Assembly (NCBI GenBank): GCA_903930395.1
Contig: CAIYYE010000252.1
Location: forward strand, 1 to 7,808
Length of the DNA: 7,808 nucleotides
Reading direction: 5' to 3'
Origin: an uncultured beta proteobacterium
GTDB taxonomy: Bacteria; Pseudomonadota; Gammaproteobacteria; Burkholderiales; Rhodocyclaceae
Positions within the stretch are counted from its first letter, which is position 1. Each line of letters starts with the position of its first letter. Below, in pieces: positions 1 to 6,882 of the stretch. A program made the position numbers and the translations under genes. A model generated the notes under the pieces. The model was not told the DNA's origin, searched no databases, and saw only the letters and a program-made list of their open reading frames with translations.

Positions 1-1
1 C

Positions 2-703
2 CTTGATGACGCGCATCTGCGTTTCCGGATTACCGACACCGGTATCGGCATTTCCAATGAACAGTTGAGCAGCATCTTCAATCCCTTCGTGCAGGGCGAC
101 AATTCGACGACCCGGCGCTTTGGCGGCTCCGGTCTCGGACTCGCCATCACCGATCATCTCGTTCATCTGATGGGCGGCACGATCAGCGTTGATAGCACGC
201 CCGGCATCGGCAGCTGTTTCACGGTCCGGTTACCCTATGCGGCGATTGACACCAGGCACCCGGCCAACCCCGAGCCATCGGCGCAAGCCTGGCCCGAAAA
301 AGCACTGGCCGGCTGGCGGATTCTGGTGGCCGAAGATGTCGACATCAACCGCGAGATCATGGGTGAAATCCTCACCGATGCAGGCGCCGTGGTCAGCTTT
401 GCCGAGGATGGCGCCCAGGCCGTCGACGCCGTTCGGCGTCGTGGCGGCCAGGACTATGATGCCGTCCTTATGGATATCCAGATGCCCGTCATGAGTGGGA
501 CCGACGCCACCCGTGCCATCCGCAGCCTGGCGCCCGAGCTTCCCGTCATCGGCCAGACGGCCCATGCCATGCTCGAAGAGCGCAGTGCCTGCATGGCCGC
601 AGGCATGGTCGATCTCATCACCAAGCCGATTGATCCGGATGCGCTGGTCGCGATGATAATCAAGCATGGCAAACGCCCGTCCGGCGATAGAATCGGATCA
701 TGA
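2..703 (+). CDS. Hybrid sensor histidine kinase, C-terminal part (5' end outside window)
   Basis: This is the C-terminal 233 residues of a two-component hybrid kinase; the frame is already open at base 2. Residues about 12-16 read DTGIG (ATPase G1 box). They are followed by an F box (IFNPFVQGD) and the G2 box GGSGLGLAI near residue 41, so the end of a HATPase_c domain is present. After a short linker, a receiver domain starts near residue 105. It has the acidic pair E111/D112, the phospho-acceptor D158 in VLMDIQMP, T186 in GQTAHAM and the conserved lysine K208 in TKPI. No HPt domain follows. In this family a phosphate moves from a conserved histidine (not in the window) to the receiver aspartate. 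The sensor and H-box regions cannot be seen, so the signal is unknown. The stop TGA overlaps the ATG of the next gene (ATGA), which suggests translational coupling and co-transcription with the NAD repair gene. Confidence 0.93.
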   Translation, partial: LDDAHLRFRITDTGIGISNEQLSSIFNPFVQGDNSTTRRFGGSGLGLAITDHLVHLMGGTISVDSTPGIGSCFTVRLPYAAIDTRHPANPEPSAQAWPEKALAGWRILVAEDVDINREIMGEILTDAGAVVSFAEDGAQAVDAVRRRGGQDYDAVLMDIQMPVMSGTDATRAIRSLAPELPVIGQTAHAMLEERSACMAAGMVDLITKPIDPDALVAMIIKHGKRPSGDRIGS

Positions 704-2196
704 TTTCCGAGACGCTTTACCTGTCATCAAGCTTGCGCCAGATCGAGGCGGCGCATGCCGACGAGCCGCTCATGCAACGCGCCGGCGCCGCCGCGGCCAA
801 TTGGGCGACAACACTGGCCGGCGAGCGCAACCGTGCCATCCTCATTCTGGCCGGGCCGGGAAACAATGGCGGCGATGCATTCGAAGCGGCGCACCTGCTG
901 CGCCAACGCTTCTTCGACGTACGCCTGGTTTTTGTGGGTGATCCGGGCAAGCTGCCGGCCGATGCGGCAGCCGCCTGCCAGCGCTTCCTGGATGCCGGCG
1001 GGACAAGCCTTGCCGACATTCCGGAAGACACCCGCTGGTCGCTGATCATCGACGGCCTGTTCGGTATCGGCCTGACGCGCGCACCGGATGGCCGTTACGC
1101 CGAATGGATCGTCGCAGCCAACCACCTGTCCGAGCGCGACCACTGTCCGCTGCTCGCCCTCGACTGCCCCTCCGGGCTCAATGCCGACACCGGCACCTGC
1201 TTCGCCCCGTGCATCGAGGCCAGCCATACGCTGACTTTCATTGCCGCCAAGCCGGGTCTGCTGACCAACGATGGCCCCGATTTCTGTGGCGAAGTCCGGG
1301 TCGCCGACCTCGGCCTGCCCCCCTGCGACGACATTGCGCCGGATGGCCACGTGGTGAGTCTCGCCGACTTCGCCTCCCATCTCAAAGCGCGCCGCCGCAA
1401 TACGCACAAGGGCAGTTTCGGCAGCGCCGGCGTTCTTGGCGGCGACCAGAACATGGTCGGCGCCGCCTTGCTGGCCGGGCGCGCCGCACTCAAGCTGGGC
1501 GCCGGGCGACTCTATCTCGGCCTGCTCGATCCCTCTGCGCCGGCCGTCGATCCCGTCCAGCCGGAACTCATGATGCGTCCGGCCGAGGCGCTGCTCCAGG
1601 CCGACCTCCAGGCCCTTGCCTGCGGCCCCGGCCTGGGCCGTTCAGCGGCCGCGCTGCAGTTGCTTGAAGAGGTGCTGAACGCCGCTATCCCGCTCGTTCT
1701 GGATGCCGATGCGCTCAACCTGCTGGCCGAAGACCGCCGTCTGGAAGGCATTCTCGTCAAACGCGACAACCCGACCATCCTCACCCCACACCCGGCCGAA
1801 GCAGCCCGCCTGCTCGGCTGCCCGGTCGCCACTATCCAGAACGACCGGATCAAGGCCGCCCGCGAACTGGCCAGCCGCTATCGCAGCCACGTCGCCCTCA
1901 AGGGCTGCGGCACGGTAATAGCCAACCCTGACGGCCATTTCTGGCTGAATTCGACCGGCAACCCCGGCATGGCCACGGCCGGCATGGGCGATGTCCTGAG
2001 CGGCCTGATCGTCGCCCTCCTCGCCCAAGGCTGGCCTGCCGAAAAAGCACTGCTGGCAGGGGTACATCTGCATGGCGCGGCAGCCGATCAGCTGGTCGCC
2101 AACGGCATCGGGCCAGTCGGCCTGACTGCTGGCGAAGTCATAGACGCCGCCCGGAATCTCTTCAACGAATGGCTGATCGGCCCGCACAGCCTGTAA
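700..2196 (+). CDS. nnr: Bifunctional NAD(P)H-hydrate epimerase / ADP-dependent NAD(P)H-hydrate dehydratase
   Basis: This cytoplasmic repair enzyme acts on hydrated, inactive NADH and NADPH (NADHX/NADPHX). The N-terminal YjeF_N domain interconverts the R and S forms. The C-terminal ribokinase-like domain dehydrates the S form using ADP. The protein has 498 residues, the usual size for the fused bacterial form (E. coli YjeF/Nnr). N-domain marks are GPGNNGGD at residues 52-59, IIDGLFGIGL at 116-125 and LDCPSG at 154-159. C-domain marks are KGSFG at 237-241, CGPGLG at 308-313, LDADALN at 334-340, LTPHPAE at 361-367 and the nucleotide/catalytic loop GNPGMATAGMGDVLSG at 420-435, with D431 as the expected catalytic base. 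Both domains look intact. The ATG lies in an ATGA overlap with the kinase gene, which fixes the start. nadC follows 32 bases later, so NAD synthesis and NAD repair sit side by side. Confidence 0.96.
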   Translation: MISETLYLSSSLRQIEAAHADEPLMQRAGAAAANWATTLAGERNRAILILAGPGNNGGDAFEAAHLLRQRFFDVRLVFVGDPGKLPADAAAACQRFLDAGGTSLADIPEDTRWSLIIDGLFGIGLTRAPDGRYAEWIVAANHLSERDHCPLLALDCPSGLNADTGTCFAPCIEASHTLTFIAAKPGLLTNDGPDFCGEVRVADLGLPPCDDIAPDGHVVSLADFASHLKARRRNTHKGSFGSAGVLGGDQNMVGAALLAGRAALKLGAGRLYLGLLDPSAPAVDPVQPELMMRPAEALLQADLQALACGPGLGRSAAALQLLEEVLNAAIPLVLDADALNLLAEDRRLEGILVKRDNPTILTPHPAEAARLLGCPVATIQNDRIKAARELASRYRSHVALKGCGTVIANPDGHFWLNSTGNPGMATAGMGDVLSGLIVALLAQGWPAEKALLAGVHLHGAAADQLVANGIGPVGLTAGEVIDAARNLFNEWLIGPHSL

Positions 2197-2228
2197 AATC
2201 GCCCCTCCACCGTCGCCACCAGTCCGCA

Positions 2229-3092
2229 ATGACCATCGAATTCGATTTCCCGCTTGCCACCGAGATTTCCCGCAACGTAGATACCGCCCTCGTCGAGGAT
2301 GTCGGCGCCGGCGACCTGACCGCCAGCCTCGTCCCCGGCGAGCGCCAGGTCCGGGCCACCGTGATCTGCCGCGAAGCCGGCGTCCTCTGCGGCCGCGCCT
2401 GGTTTGATGAATGTGTCGCCCGCCTCGACCCAAGCGCCCGCATCACCTGGCATGCCGCCGACGGCGACCGCATCGCGGCCAATCAACTGCTCTGTGAAAT
2501 CGACGGTAATGGCCGCGCCCTGCTCACGGCCGAACGCAGCGCCCTCAATTTCCTGCAACTGCTCTCCGCCGTCGCCAGCAAGGCGCGCATCTACGCCGAC
2601 GCCATCGCCGGCACCGGGGAGCAGGTGGTCGACACCCGCAAGACCCTGCCCGGCCTGCGCATTGCGCAGAAATACGCGGTGCGGGCCGGCGGCGGCGGCA
2701 ACCATCGCCTTGCCCTGTGGGATGCCATCCTGATCAAGGAAAACCATATCCACGCAGCCGGCGGCATTGCCCAGGCCATGGCGGCAGCGCAACAAGTGGC
2801 AGCAGCCGCAGCGGATCGCTGCAAGTTCATCCAGGTCGAAGTCGAGAACCTCGACGAACTCGATCAGGCGCTCCAGGCCGGCGCCAAAATGATCCTGCTC
2901 GACAATTTCGACAACGCCCTGCTCCGCCAGGCGGTTGCCATCAATGCCGGCCGTGCCGTGCTTGAAGCATCCGGCAATGTCACGCTGGAGACCATCCGCG
3001 CCATCGCCGAAACCGGGGTCAACCGCATTTCAGTCGGGGCACTGACCAAGGACGTCAAGGCGCTTGATCTGTCAATGCGCTTCGTCGGCTAG
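2229..3092 (+). CDS. nadC: Nicotinate-nucleotide pyrophosphorylase (quinolinate phosphoribosyltransferase)
   Basis: NadC converts quinolinate and PRPP to nicotinate mononucleotide, CO2 and pyrophosphate, the step where the de novo NAD route joins the Preiss-Handler route. The 287-residue product matches the usual bacterial length (about 280-300). Family signatures are LVEDVGAGDLT at residues 21-31, ERSALNFLQ at 102-110, DTRKTLPGLR at 135-144, GGGGNHR at 154-160, KENH at 170-173, LLDNFD at 223-228, SGN at 248-250 and SVGALT at 268-273. These cover the substrate-binding arginine, lysine and histidine positions and the phosphate-binding glycine-rich segments of the barrel domain. The ATG at 2229 was preferred because MTIEFDF is a typical NadC N-terminus. 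An upstream in-frame ATG at 2169 would overlap the preceding gene and add 20 non-family residues. No good Shine-Dalgarno sequence lies before 2229, so translation may depend on the upstream gene. Confidence 0.96.
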   Translation: MTIEFDFPLATEISRNVDTALVEDVGAGDLTASLVPGERQVRATVICREAGVLCGRAWFDECVARLDPSARITWHAADGDRIAANQLLCEIDGNGRALLTAERSALNFLQLLSAVASKARIYADAIAGTGEQVVDTRKTLPGLRIAQKYAVRAGGGGNHRLALWDAILIKENHIHAAGGIAQAMAAAQQVAAAAADRCKFIQVEVENLDELDQALQAGAKMILLDNFDNALLRQAVAINAGRAVLEASGNVTLETIRAIAETGVNRISVGALTKDVKALDLSMRFVG

Positions 3093-3157
3093 AAATTCGA
3101 ACGGATTGCCGCCATAATCGGGGTCCGACGTACTAAAAATATTCAGGGGAATCTCAG

Positions 3158-3295
3158 ATGTTGTTTGCGCTGTTTTACGTCGTCGCCATTTTGATCCTGG
3201 TACTGCACTTCACCGGCTTCCTGGCCCGACACAATCTGGAGTGGCTGGTCCTGGTCCTGGCTGCGGCCGTTTTCCCGGCCGTCATTTACCTCTAG
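3158..3295 (+). CDS. Small 45-residue membrane protein of unknown function
   Basis: A short gene encodes 45 residues, starting MLFALFYVVAILILVLHF and ending FPAVIYL. It has two hydrophobic stretches, residues about 2-16 and 30-45. They are joined by a short polar turn containing RHNLEW (24-29), so a helical hairpin in the inner membrane is likely. A strong Shine-Dalgarno sequence AGGGGA at 3145-3150 sits 7 bases before the ATG, which is the main reason to believe the gene is real. It lies 65 bases after nadC on the same strand and ends 12 bases before the convergent methyltransferase gene. A weak promoter-like pair (TTGCCG at 3106, TACTAA at 3131, spacer 19) precedes it, so it could be expressed separately or from the nadC transcript. 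I do not recognise the family. A role as a small subunit or regulator of a membrane complex is possible, but nothing in the sequence identifies a partner. Confidence 0.72.
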   Translation: MLFALFYVVAILILVLHFTGFLARHNLEWLVLVLAAAVFPAVIYL

Positions 3296-3307
3296 GGCTT
3301 CAACCCG

Positions 3308-3928
3308 TCAGGGCTTGCGCGCCACGAGGTCGATCAGGGCCGATCGGCCGATGTGGGCCGATCCTTCTTCGATGACGTCTTCGTGCTCGCGGAGCAGCAC
3401 GATCTCCCAGTCGGCAAAAATCTCGCGCAGCAGATCGGCGGTATAGAGATTTTCCACGGCCGACGGACCGCCCGTCCTGTATTCCAGCTGTTTCGGGGTG
3501 TATCCCTGCAGGAACAGCAAACCTCCCGATTTCACCGCCTGCTTCATCCCGGCCAACTGGCGCGGGCGCTCGGCCGGCGTCGCGAACTGGATGAAGATGC
3601 CGACGACTGCATCGTAAGCCGCCTGCGGCCAGTCCCAGTTCAGGATGTCGGCCTGGACGAAATCGACATCGACCTTACGGCCACGCGCCAGCTTCGCCGC
3701 TTTTTCCAGCGCCACCGGCGAAATCTCGGTGGCCGTCACCTGACAGCCCTGCTCGGCCAGCCACACCGCGTTGCGCCCCTCGCCATCGGCGACGGAAAGA
3801 ACGCTCATCCCGGCGCCAAAATACGCCGCCTGCGAGGCGAGAAAGCTGTTCGGCGCAGTGCCGAACAGGTAGTCATCGCCCGCATCGCGATAGCGGGCCG
3901 ACCAGAAGGCTTCGTGGTCGAAGCTCAC
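3308..3928 (-). CDS. Class I SAM-dependent methyltransferase (TehB/UbiE-like)
   Basis: The predicted product is a 206-residue soluble methyltransferase with a single Rossmann-like domain. The N-terminus (FWSARYRDAG, then YLFGTAPNSFL at residues 20-30) is the usual lead-in of small TehB-like or thiopurine-methyltransferase-like proteins. SAM-binding motif I is VLSVADGEGRN at 43-53. The acidic residue that binds the ribose hydroxyls is E68 in ATEIS, the adenine-side acid is D94 in VQADIL, and a motif around DAVVGIFIQF (106-115) follows. The substrate cannot be read from the sequence. Homologues are often labelled tellurite-resistance or generic methyltransferases. The start is GTG, and its four bases GTGA overlap the thrC stop (3925-3928), so translation is probably coupled to thrC. 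The gene ends 12 bases from the convergent small membrane protein gene. No terminator-like hairpin with a T run is visible in that gap. Confidence 0.88.
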   Translation of the reverse strand: MSFDHEAFWSARYRDAGDDYLFGTAPNSFLASQAAYFGAGMSVLSVADGEGRNAVWLAEQGCQVTATEISPVALEKAAKLARGRKVDVDFVQADILNWDWPQAAYDAVVGIFIQFATPAERPRQLAGMKQAVKSGGLLFLQGYTPKQLEYRTGGPSAVENLYTADLLREIFADWEIVLLREHEDVIEEGSAHIGRSALIDLVARKP

Positions 3929-5352
3929 ACGTGCTCGACGACGAACTGCTTGATGGCGGCAACATCCGGCGCCATGACGACGACGCGCTGCGGCAGCTTT
4001 TCGATGCCGGCCAGATCGGCCGGACGCACTGGCTCGGTGCCCAGCGCCTCGCGGATGGTTTCCTCGAACTTGGCCGGCTGAGCGGTTTCCAGAACGATCA
4101 TCGGAACATTCGGCAAGCGATGCTCCAGCGCCACCTTGAGGCCATCGGCCGTATGCGTGTCGAGCATCACGTTGTAGCGTTCCTGGGCGAAACGGATGGT
4201 GTTGATACGGTCGCCATGCGAACTCTTGCCGGAGACGAAGCCGAATTTCGGCAGGTTTTTCCAGTAATCGGTGGCCGACAGATCGAAGGCTTCGCCCTTG
4301 TCAACCTTGGCCCACAGGGCCTTGACCACGGCGGGATCGCGACCGACCAGATCGAAAATGAAACGCTCGAAGTTGGATGCCTTGGAGATGTCCATCGACG
4401 GGCTGGAGGTGATGCTGGTCTGGGCGGCGGTACGCGGCCGATAGACGCCGGTACGGAAAAATTCGTCGAGGACGTCGTTTTCGTTGGTGGCGAGCACCAG
4501 ACGGGCGATGGGCAGGCCCATCTGACGGGCGATGTGGCCGGCGCAGATGTTGCCAAAATTGCCCGAAGGCACGGCGAACGAGACCTGCTCATCGTTCGAT
4601 TTCGTGGCCAGGAAATAGCCCTGGAAGTAATAGACGATCTGCGCCGCAACCCGCGCCCAGTTGATCGAATTGACGGCGCCGATCTTGTACCTGGCCTTGA
4701 ACTCGGCGTCGTTGGAAACCGCCTTGACGATGTCCTGCGCGTCGTCGAAAAGGCCGGTGACAGCGATGTTGAAGATGTTGGCGTCCTGCAGCGAATACAT
4801 CTGGGCGCGCTGGAAAGCGCTCATCTTGCCATCCGGCGAGAGCATGAAGACCTTGACGTTGTGCTTGCCGCGCATGGCGTATTCGGCCGCCGAGCCGGTG
4901 TCGCCGGAGGTGGCGCCGAGGATGTTGATCGACTCTTTCCGCTGGTCGAGCACGTATTCGAACAGGTTGCCGAGCAACTGCATGGCCATGTCCTTGAAGG
5001 CCAAGGTCGGGCCATTCGACAGTTCCTGCGTATACAGGCCATCTTCAAGTTTGGTCAGCGGCGTGATCTGGGCCGCATCGCCGCCATTGCGCGTGTGGCA
5101 ATAGACCTGGGCCGTGTAGGTCCTGGCGACCAGGGCCTTGAGGTCGGCCGCCGGGATGTCAGTGATGAAGCGGGAGAGGATTTCGTAGGCCAGGTCGGCG
5201 TACGACAACTGGCGCCAGGCATCGAGTTCGGCCCGGCTGATCTGCGGATAGCTTTCCGGCAGATAAAGGCCGCCATCGGGCGCCAGGCCACCGAGCAGGA
5301 TGTCGCAGAAAGACTGGGGCACGGCATGGCCGCGGGTCGAGAGATAGCGCAT
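3925..5352 (-). CDS. thrC: Threonine synthase
   Basis: ThrC is a PLP enzyme that turns O-phosphohomoserine and water into threonine and phosphate, the last step of threonine synthesis in the cytoplasm. The 475-residue product has the size of the long (E. coli/yeast-type) family. It starts MRYLSTRG, with GGLAPDGGLYLPE at residues 21-33, a typical N-terminus. The PLP lysine is K120 in LAFKDMAMQ. GATSGDTGSAA at 146-156 and PSGNFGN at 262-268 bind phosphate and the cofactor, and AVNSINWAR lies at 226-234. The frame stays open for another 255 codons upstream, but that part runs over the membrane protein gene and has no family similarity, so the ATG at 5352 is the start. The Shine-Dalgarno sequence is weak (CAGG). 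hom, a common neighbour in betaproteobacteria, is not upstream; the membrane protein gene lies 32 bases away instead, and the methyltransferase gene overlaps its stop. Confidence 0.97.
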   Translation of the reverse strand: MRYLSTRGHAVPQSFCDILLGGLAPDGGLYLPESYPQISRAELDAWRQLSYADLAYEILSRFITDIPAADLKALVARTYTAQVYCHTRNGGDAAQITPLTKLEDGLYTQELSNGPTLAFKDMAMQLLGNLFEYVLDQRKESINILGATSGDTGSAAEYAMRGKHNVKVFMLSPDGKMSAFQRAQMYSLQDANIFNIAVTGLFDDAQDIVKAVSNDAEFKARYKIGAVNSINWARVAAQIVYYFQGYFLATKSNDEQVSFAVPSGNFGNICAGHIARQMGLPIARLVLATNENDVLDEFFRTGVYRPRTAAQTSITSSPSMDISKASNFERFIFDLVGRDPAVVKALWAKVDKGEAFDLSATDYWKNLPKFGFVSGKSSHGDRINTIRFAQERYNVMLDTHTADGLKVALEHRLPNVPMIVLETAQPAKFEETIREALGTEPVRPADLAGIEKLPQRVVVMAPDVAAIKQFVVEHV

Positions 5353-5384
5353 GGCAAAAACCTGAAAGGCGAAAAACCGTGATT

Positions 5385-6509
5385 TTACCGCGTCGACCGC
5401 TGCACGCGCACGGCTTGCAGCACGGCGATGACAAAGAGTGCCATGGCGAATGCCACCAGGATGCCGCCCAGCACATCCAGTCCGGCCAGCCAAGCCAGCG
5501 CCGCGGCCAGGAACAGCCCGGCCCGCACCGCCCCCGAAGCCGCCAGTTTCCGGCGCATGAGCTGGCGTTCCGGCGTCTGCGGTCCCGGCCAGCGCCACAC
5601 CGGCAGCAACTGGCTCAGGGCGCCGGTGACCAGCGGCAGCAGGAAACCGCTGCCCCAGGCGAGCAAGGACGGCCGTGTCGAGATCATCCCGGCACCATGC
5701 AGCAAACCGGCGCCCAGCGTCAGCACCAGACCAATAACCGCGGCCAGCAGCGAAGCCGTAACGCCATCGCGCAGCAAGGGCCAGATACCGAAGCGGCGCC
5801 CCCATTGCCCGAGCAGTCCGAGCCCGGCGACCAGCATGAGGGCCGTACCGGGCGCGGCGAACGGCCAGGCGATGGCGGCACCGGTTGCCACCATCAGGGC
5901 ACCCGCAGCCACCAGCCAGAGGCGGCGGCGCAGCCAGCCGCCGGCTTCGGGGTCGGCTTGCCCCAGCGCCGTCGGCATCAGCACGGGCAAGGTACCCAGC
6001 GCCGCCAGGCCGACCAGGCCGAGGGTATTGAGGTGCAGGTGAAAGACTCGCATCGCCTGCCAATAAGAGGGCCACAGTGGAATCAGCACGATGGCCGAGA
6101 GGGCCAGCATCAGGCAACCCAGCCCCGCCGCGTACCAGCGCCAGCCGGGGTGCGGCGAACCAAGCGTGGCGCGGACGCGCAGAGCCATCCAGTTGAGCAG
6201 GATGGCGGTAAATACAAGGTCAAGGGCAGCCGCCAGGTAAACCAGGCTATAGGGCAACCAGTTCTGCATGGCGGCCACCGCCACCAGCCCGGTCGCCTGA
6301 ACAGCCGACGGCAGCTTTGCCAGTCGCCTGTCCGGCTCGCCGGTACGGGTCAGCACCGGGACAAAATGCATCATCGCCGCAAAAATCAGGGGCACGATGC
6401 CGACGGCAAACGCCAGATGCGCGACTGCCAGGGGCGAACCCAACCCGCTCAGCGCCAGGACGGCGCTGCCGATCAATGAAAGGAGGGTCAGGCTCGCGGT
6501 ATGGATCAC
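5385..6509 (-). CDS. Polytopic membrane protein with HxH motif, NnrS / heme-copper-oxidase-like
   Basis: The predicted product is a 374-residue inner-membrane protein with roughly ten or eleven hydrophobic helices covering nearly its whole length. Histidines fall at helix-associated places: H31 (VAHLAFAVG), H48 (MMHFVPVL, 17 residues later), H157 and H159 (RVFHLHLNTLGLVGL) and H271 (GLLHGAGM). The HLHLNTLG segment followed by a GT-P-LMPT stretch resembles helices of NnrS and of heme-copper oxidase subunit I relatives, where histidines bind heme or metal. This is a resemblance, not a firm family call. The GTG start directly abuts the TGA of the DUF2249 gene, with no clear Shine-Dalgarno sequence, so translational re-initiation is likely. 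A later methionine (residue 46) would delete the first helix and H31. Through its neighbour it is linked to an FNR-like promoter, which fits a role under low oxygen or nitric oxide stress. Substrate and cofactor are unknown. Confidence 0.85.
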   Translation of the reverse strand: MIHTASLTLLSLIGSAVLALSGLGSPLAVAHLAFAVGIVPLIFAAMMHFVPVLTRTGEPDRRLAKLPSAVQATGLVAVAAMQNWLPYSLVYLAAALDLVFTAILLNWMALRVRATLGSPHPGWRWYAAGLGCLMLALSAIVLIPLWPSYWQAMRVFHLHLNTLGLVGLAALGTLPVLMPTALGQADPEAGGWLRRRLWLVAAGALMVATGAAIAWPFAAPGTALMLVAGLGLLGQWGRRFGIWPLLRDGVTASLLAAVIGLVLTLGAGLLHGAGMISTRPSLLAWGSGFLLPLVTGALSQLLPVWRWPGPQTPERQLMRRKLAASGAVRAGLFLAAALAWLAGLDVLGGILVAFAMALFVIAVLQAVRVQRSTR

Positions 6510-6785
6510 TCAGCCAACGACAGAAAAATCGATGACGATGGCGCCCGGCTCGCGCTGTCGGTATTCGATGGTGAGGTGGGCGCCGTAGCGGGCCTGAAGC
6601 TGGGCGAGGAGTGGCAAGGGGTCGTGATCATTGCAGAAACGCATGGTTTCACCGACCTGCAGCGCATCGAGGGCGCCGAAGATGGCGGCATGACGGAAAC
6701 GCTTGGCGATACCGCGGGCATCGAAGGGATAGAGGGCTGCGGCAGTAGGTTGATCGCAGGAATGAACGGCGTGGATGGTTTGCAT
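6510..6785 (-). CDS. DUF2249 domain protein
   Basis: The predicted product is a small soluble protein of 91 residues, nearly all of it one DUF2249 domain. Family marks are FDARGI at residues 21-26, RHAAIFGALDAL at 31-42, and the core GETMRFCNDHDPLPLL at 45-60, where the NDHDP element with its two acidic residues and histidine is most typical. A final strand segment IEYRQREPGAIVIDF follows. The biochemical function of DUF2249 is not established. From general knowledge, such domains are often found near or fused to hemerythrin-like and ScdA/RIC-like proteins and near denitrification or NO-stress genes. The ATG at 6785 has a GGAG Shine-Dalgarno sequence (6791-6794) 5 bases upstream, so it was chosen over a TTG at 6908 that would run through the promoter. 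The gene abuts the membrane protein gene (TGA then GTG) and lies 36 bases downstream of a predicted FNR-type transcription start. Confidence 0.87.
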   Translation of the reverse strand: MQTIHAVHSCDQPTAAALYPFDARGIAKRFRHAAIFGALDALQVGETMRFCNDHDPLPLLAQLQARYGAHLTIEYRQREPGAIVIDFSVVG

Positions 6786-6816
6786 GTGAGCTCCGAAAAA
6801 GACATGCCGGGATGGC

Positions 6817-6830
6817 AATCGAGGTCGATT
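6817..6830. repeat. 14-bp perfect inverted repeat overlapping the predicted promoter
   Basis: AATCGA-GG-TCGATT is a perfect inverted repeat of 6-base arms around a 2-base centre. It covers the predicted transcription start and part of the -10 hexamer of the DUF2249 operon, where a repressor would block RNA polymerase. It matches no operator that I can name. A palindrome of this size can also occur by chance. Confidence 0.4.
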
Positions 6831-6869
6831 CTGCCCGGCCAGCCACGCCATTTCCTTGATCCTGATCGG
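6821..6869 (-). promoter_or_regulatory. Predicted class II FNR/DNR-type promoter for the DUF2249 operon
   Basis: Bases 6856-6869 read TTGATCCTGATCGG on the + strand. This is an FNR/DNR-like box (consensus TTGAT-N4-ATCAA) with a perfect left half and three of five bases in the right half. On the - strand a -10-like hexamer CAGAAT lies at 6833-6828. The box centre (6862.5) and hexamer centre (6830.5) are 32 bases apart, exactly the class II geometry (-41.5 and -9.5), and no -35 element is needed. The predicted start is near 6821, giving a 36-base leader before the DUF2249 ATG. It implies activation at low oxygen or by NO through an FNR, ANR or DNR regulator. The site is imperfect and has not been scored against a matrix. 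Confidence 0.55.
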
Positions 6870-6882
6870 AATAACCCTTGGG

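Noticed and set aside
2169..2228. Earlier ATG for nadC at 2169
   Set aside because: It would overlap the end of nnr and add 20 residues not typical of NadC. The start at 2229 gives the usual length and N-terminus.
1642..2433. Long - strand open frame opposite nnr and nadC
   Set aside because: It has Arg/Gly-rich content and crosses the junction of two well supported genes, so it is an antisense shadow.
3113..3118. CATAAT as a -10 element for the small membrane protein
   Set aside because: No acceptable -35 hexamer at 16-18 bases and no extended -10 bases. The alternative TTGCCG/TACTAA pair is also weak, so no promoter feature was listed.
3294..3316. Terminator in the convergent gap between the small gene and the methyltransferase
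   Set aside because: The AGGGCTT copies at 3294 and 3310 are direct, not inverted, repeats. No hairpin with a T run is present.
3931..5382. Long + strand open frame of 483 codons opposite thrC
   Set aside because: It is the antisense shadow of a highly conserved gene in GC-rich DNA. No family motif and no ribosome binding site support it.
5353..6117. In-frame upstream extension of threonine synthase by 255 codons
   Set aside because: It runs out of frame over the membrane protein gene, has low-complexity Arg/Gly/Ala composition and does not resemble ThrC. The normal ThrC N-terminus begins at 5352.
5379..6479. Long + strand open frame opposite the membrane protein gene
   Set aside because: It has a Gln/Arg/His/Gly-rich translation typical of the antisense of hydrophobic codons, with no domain signature.
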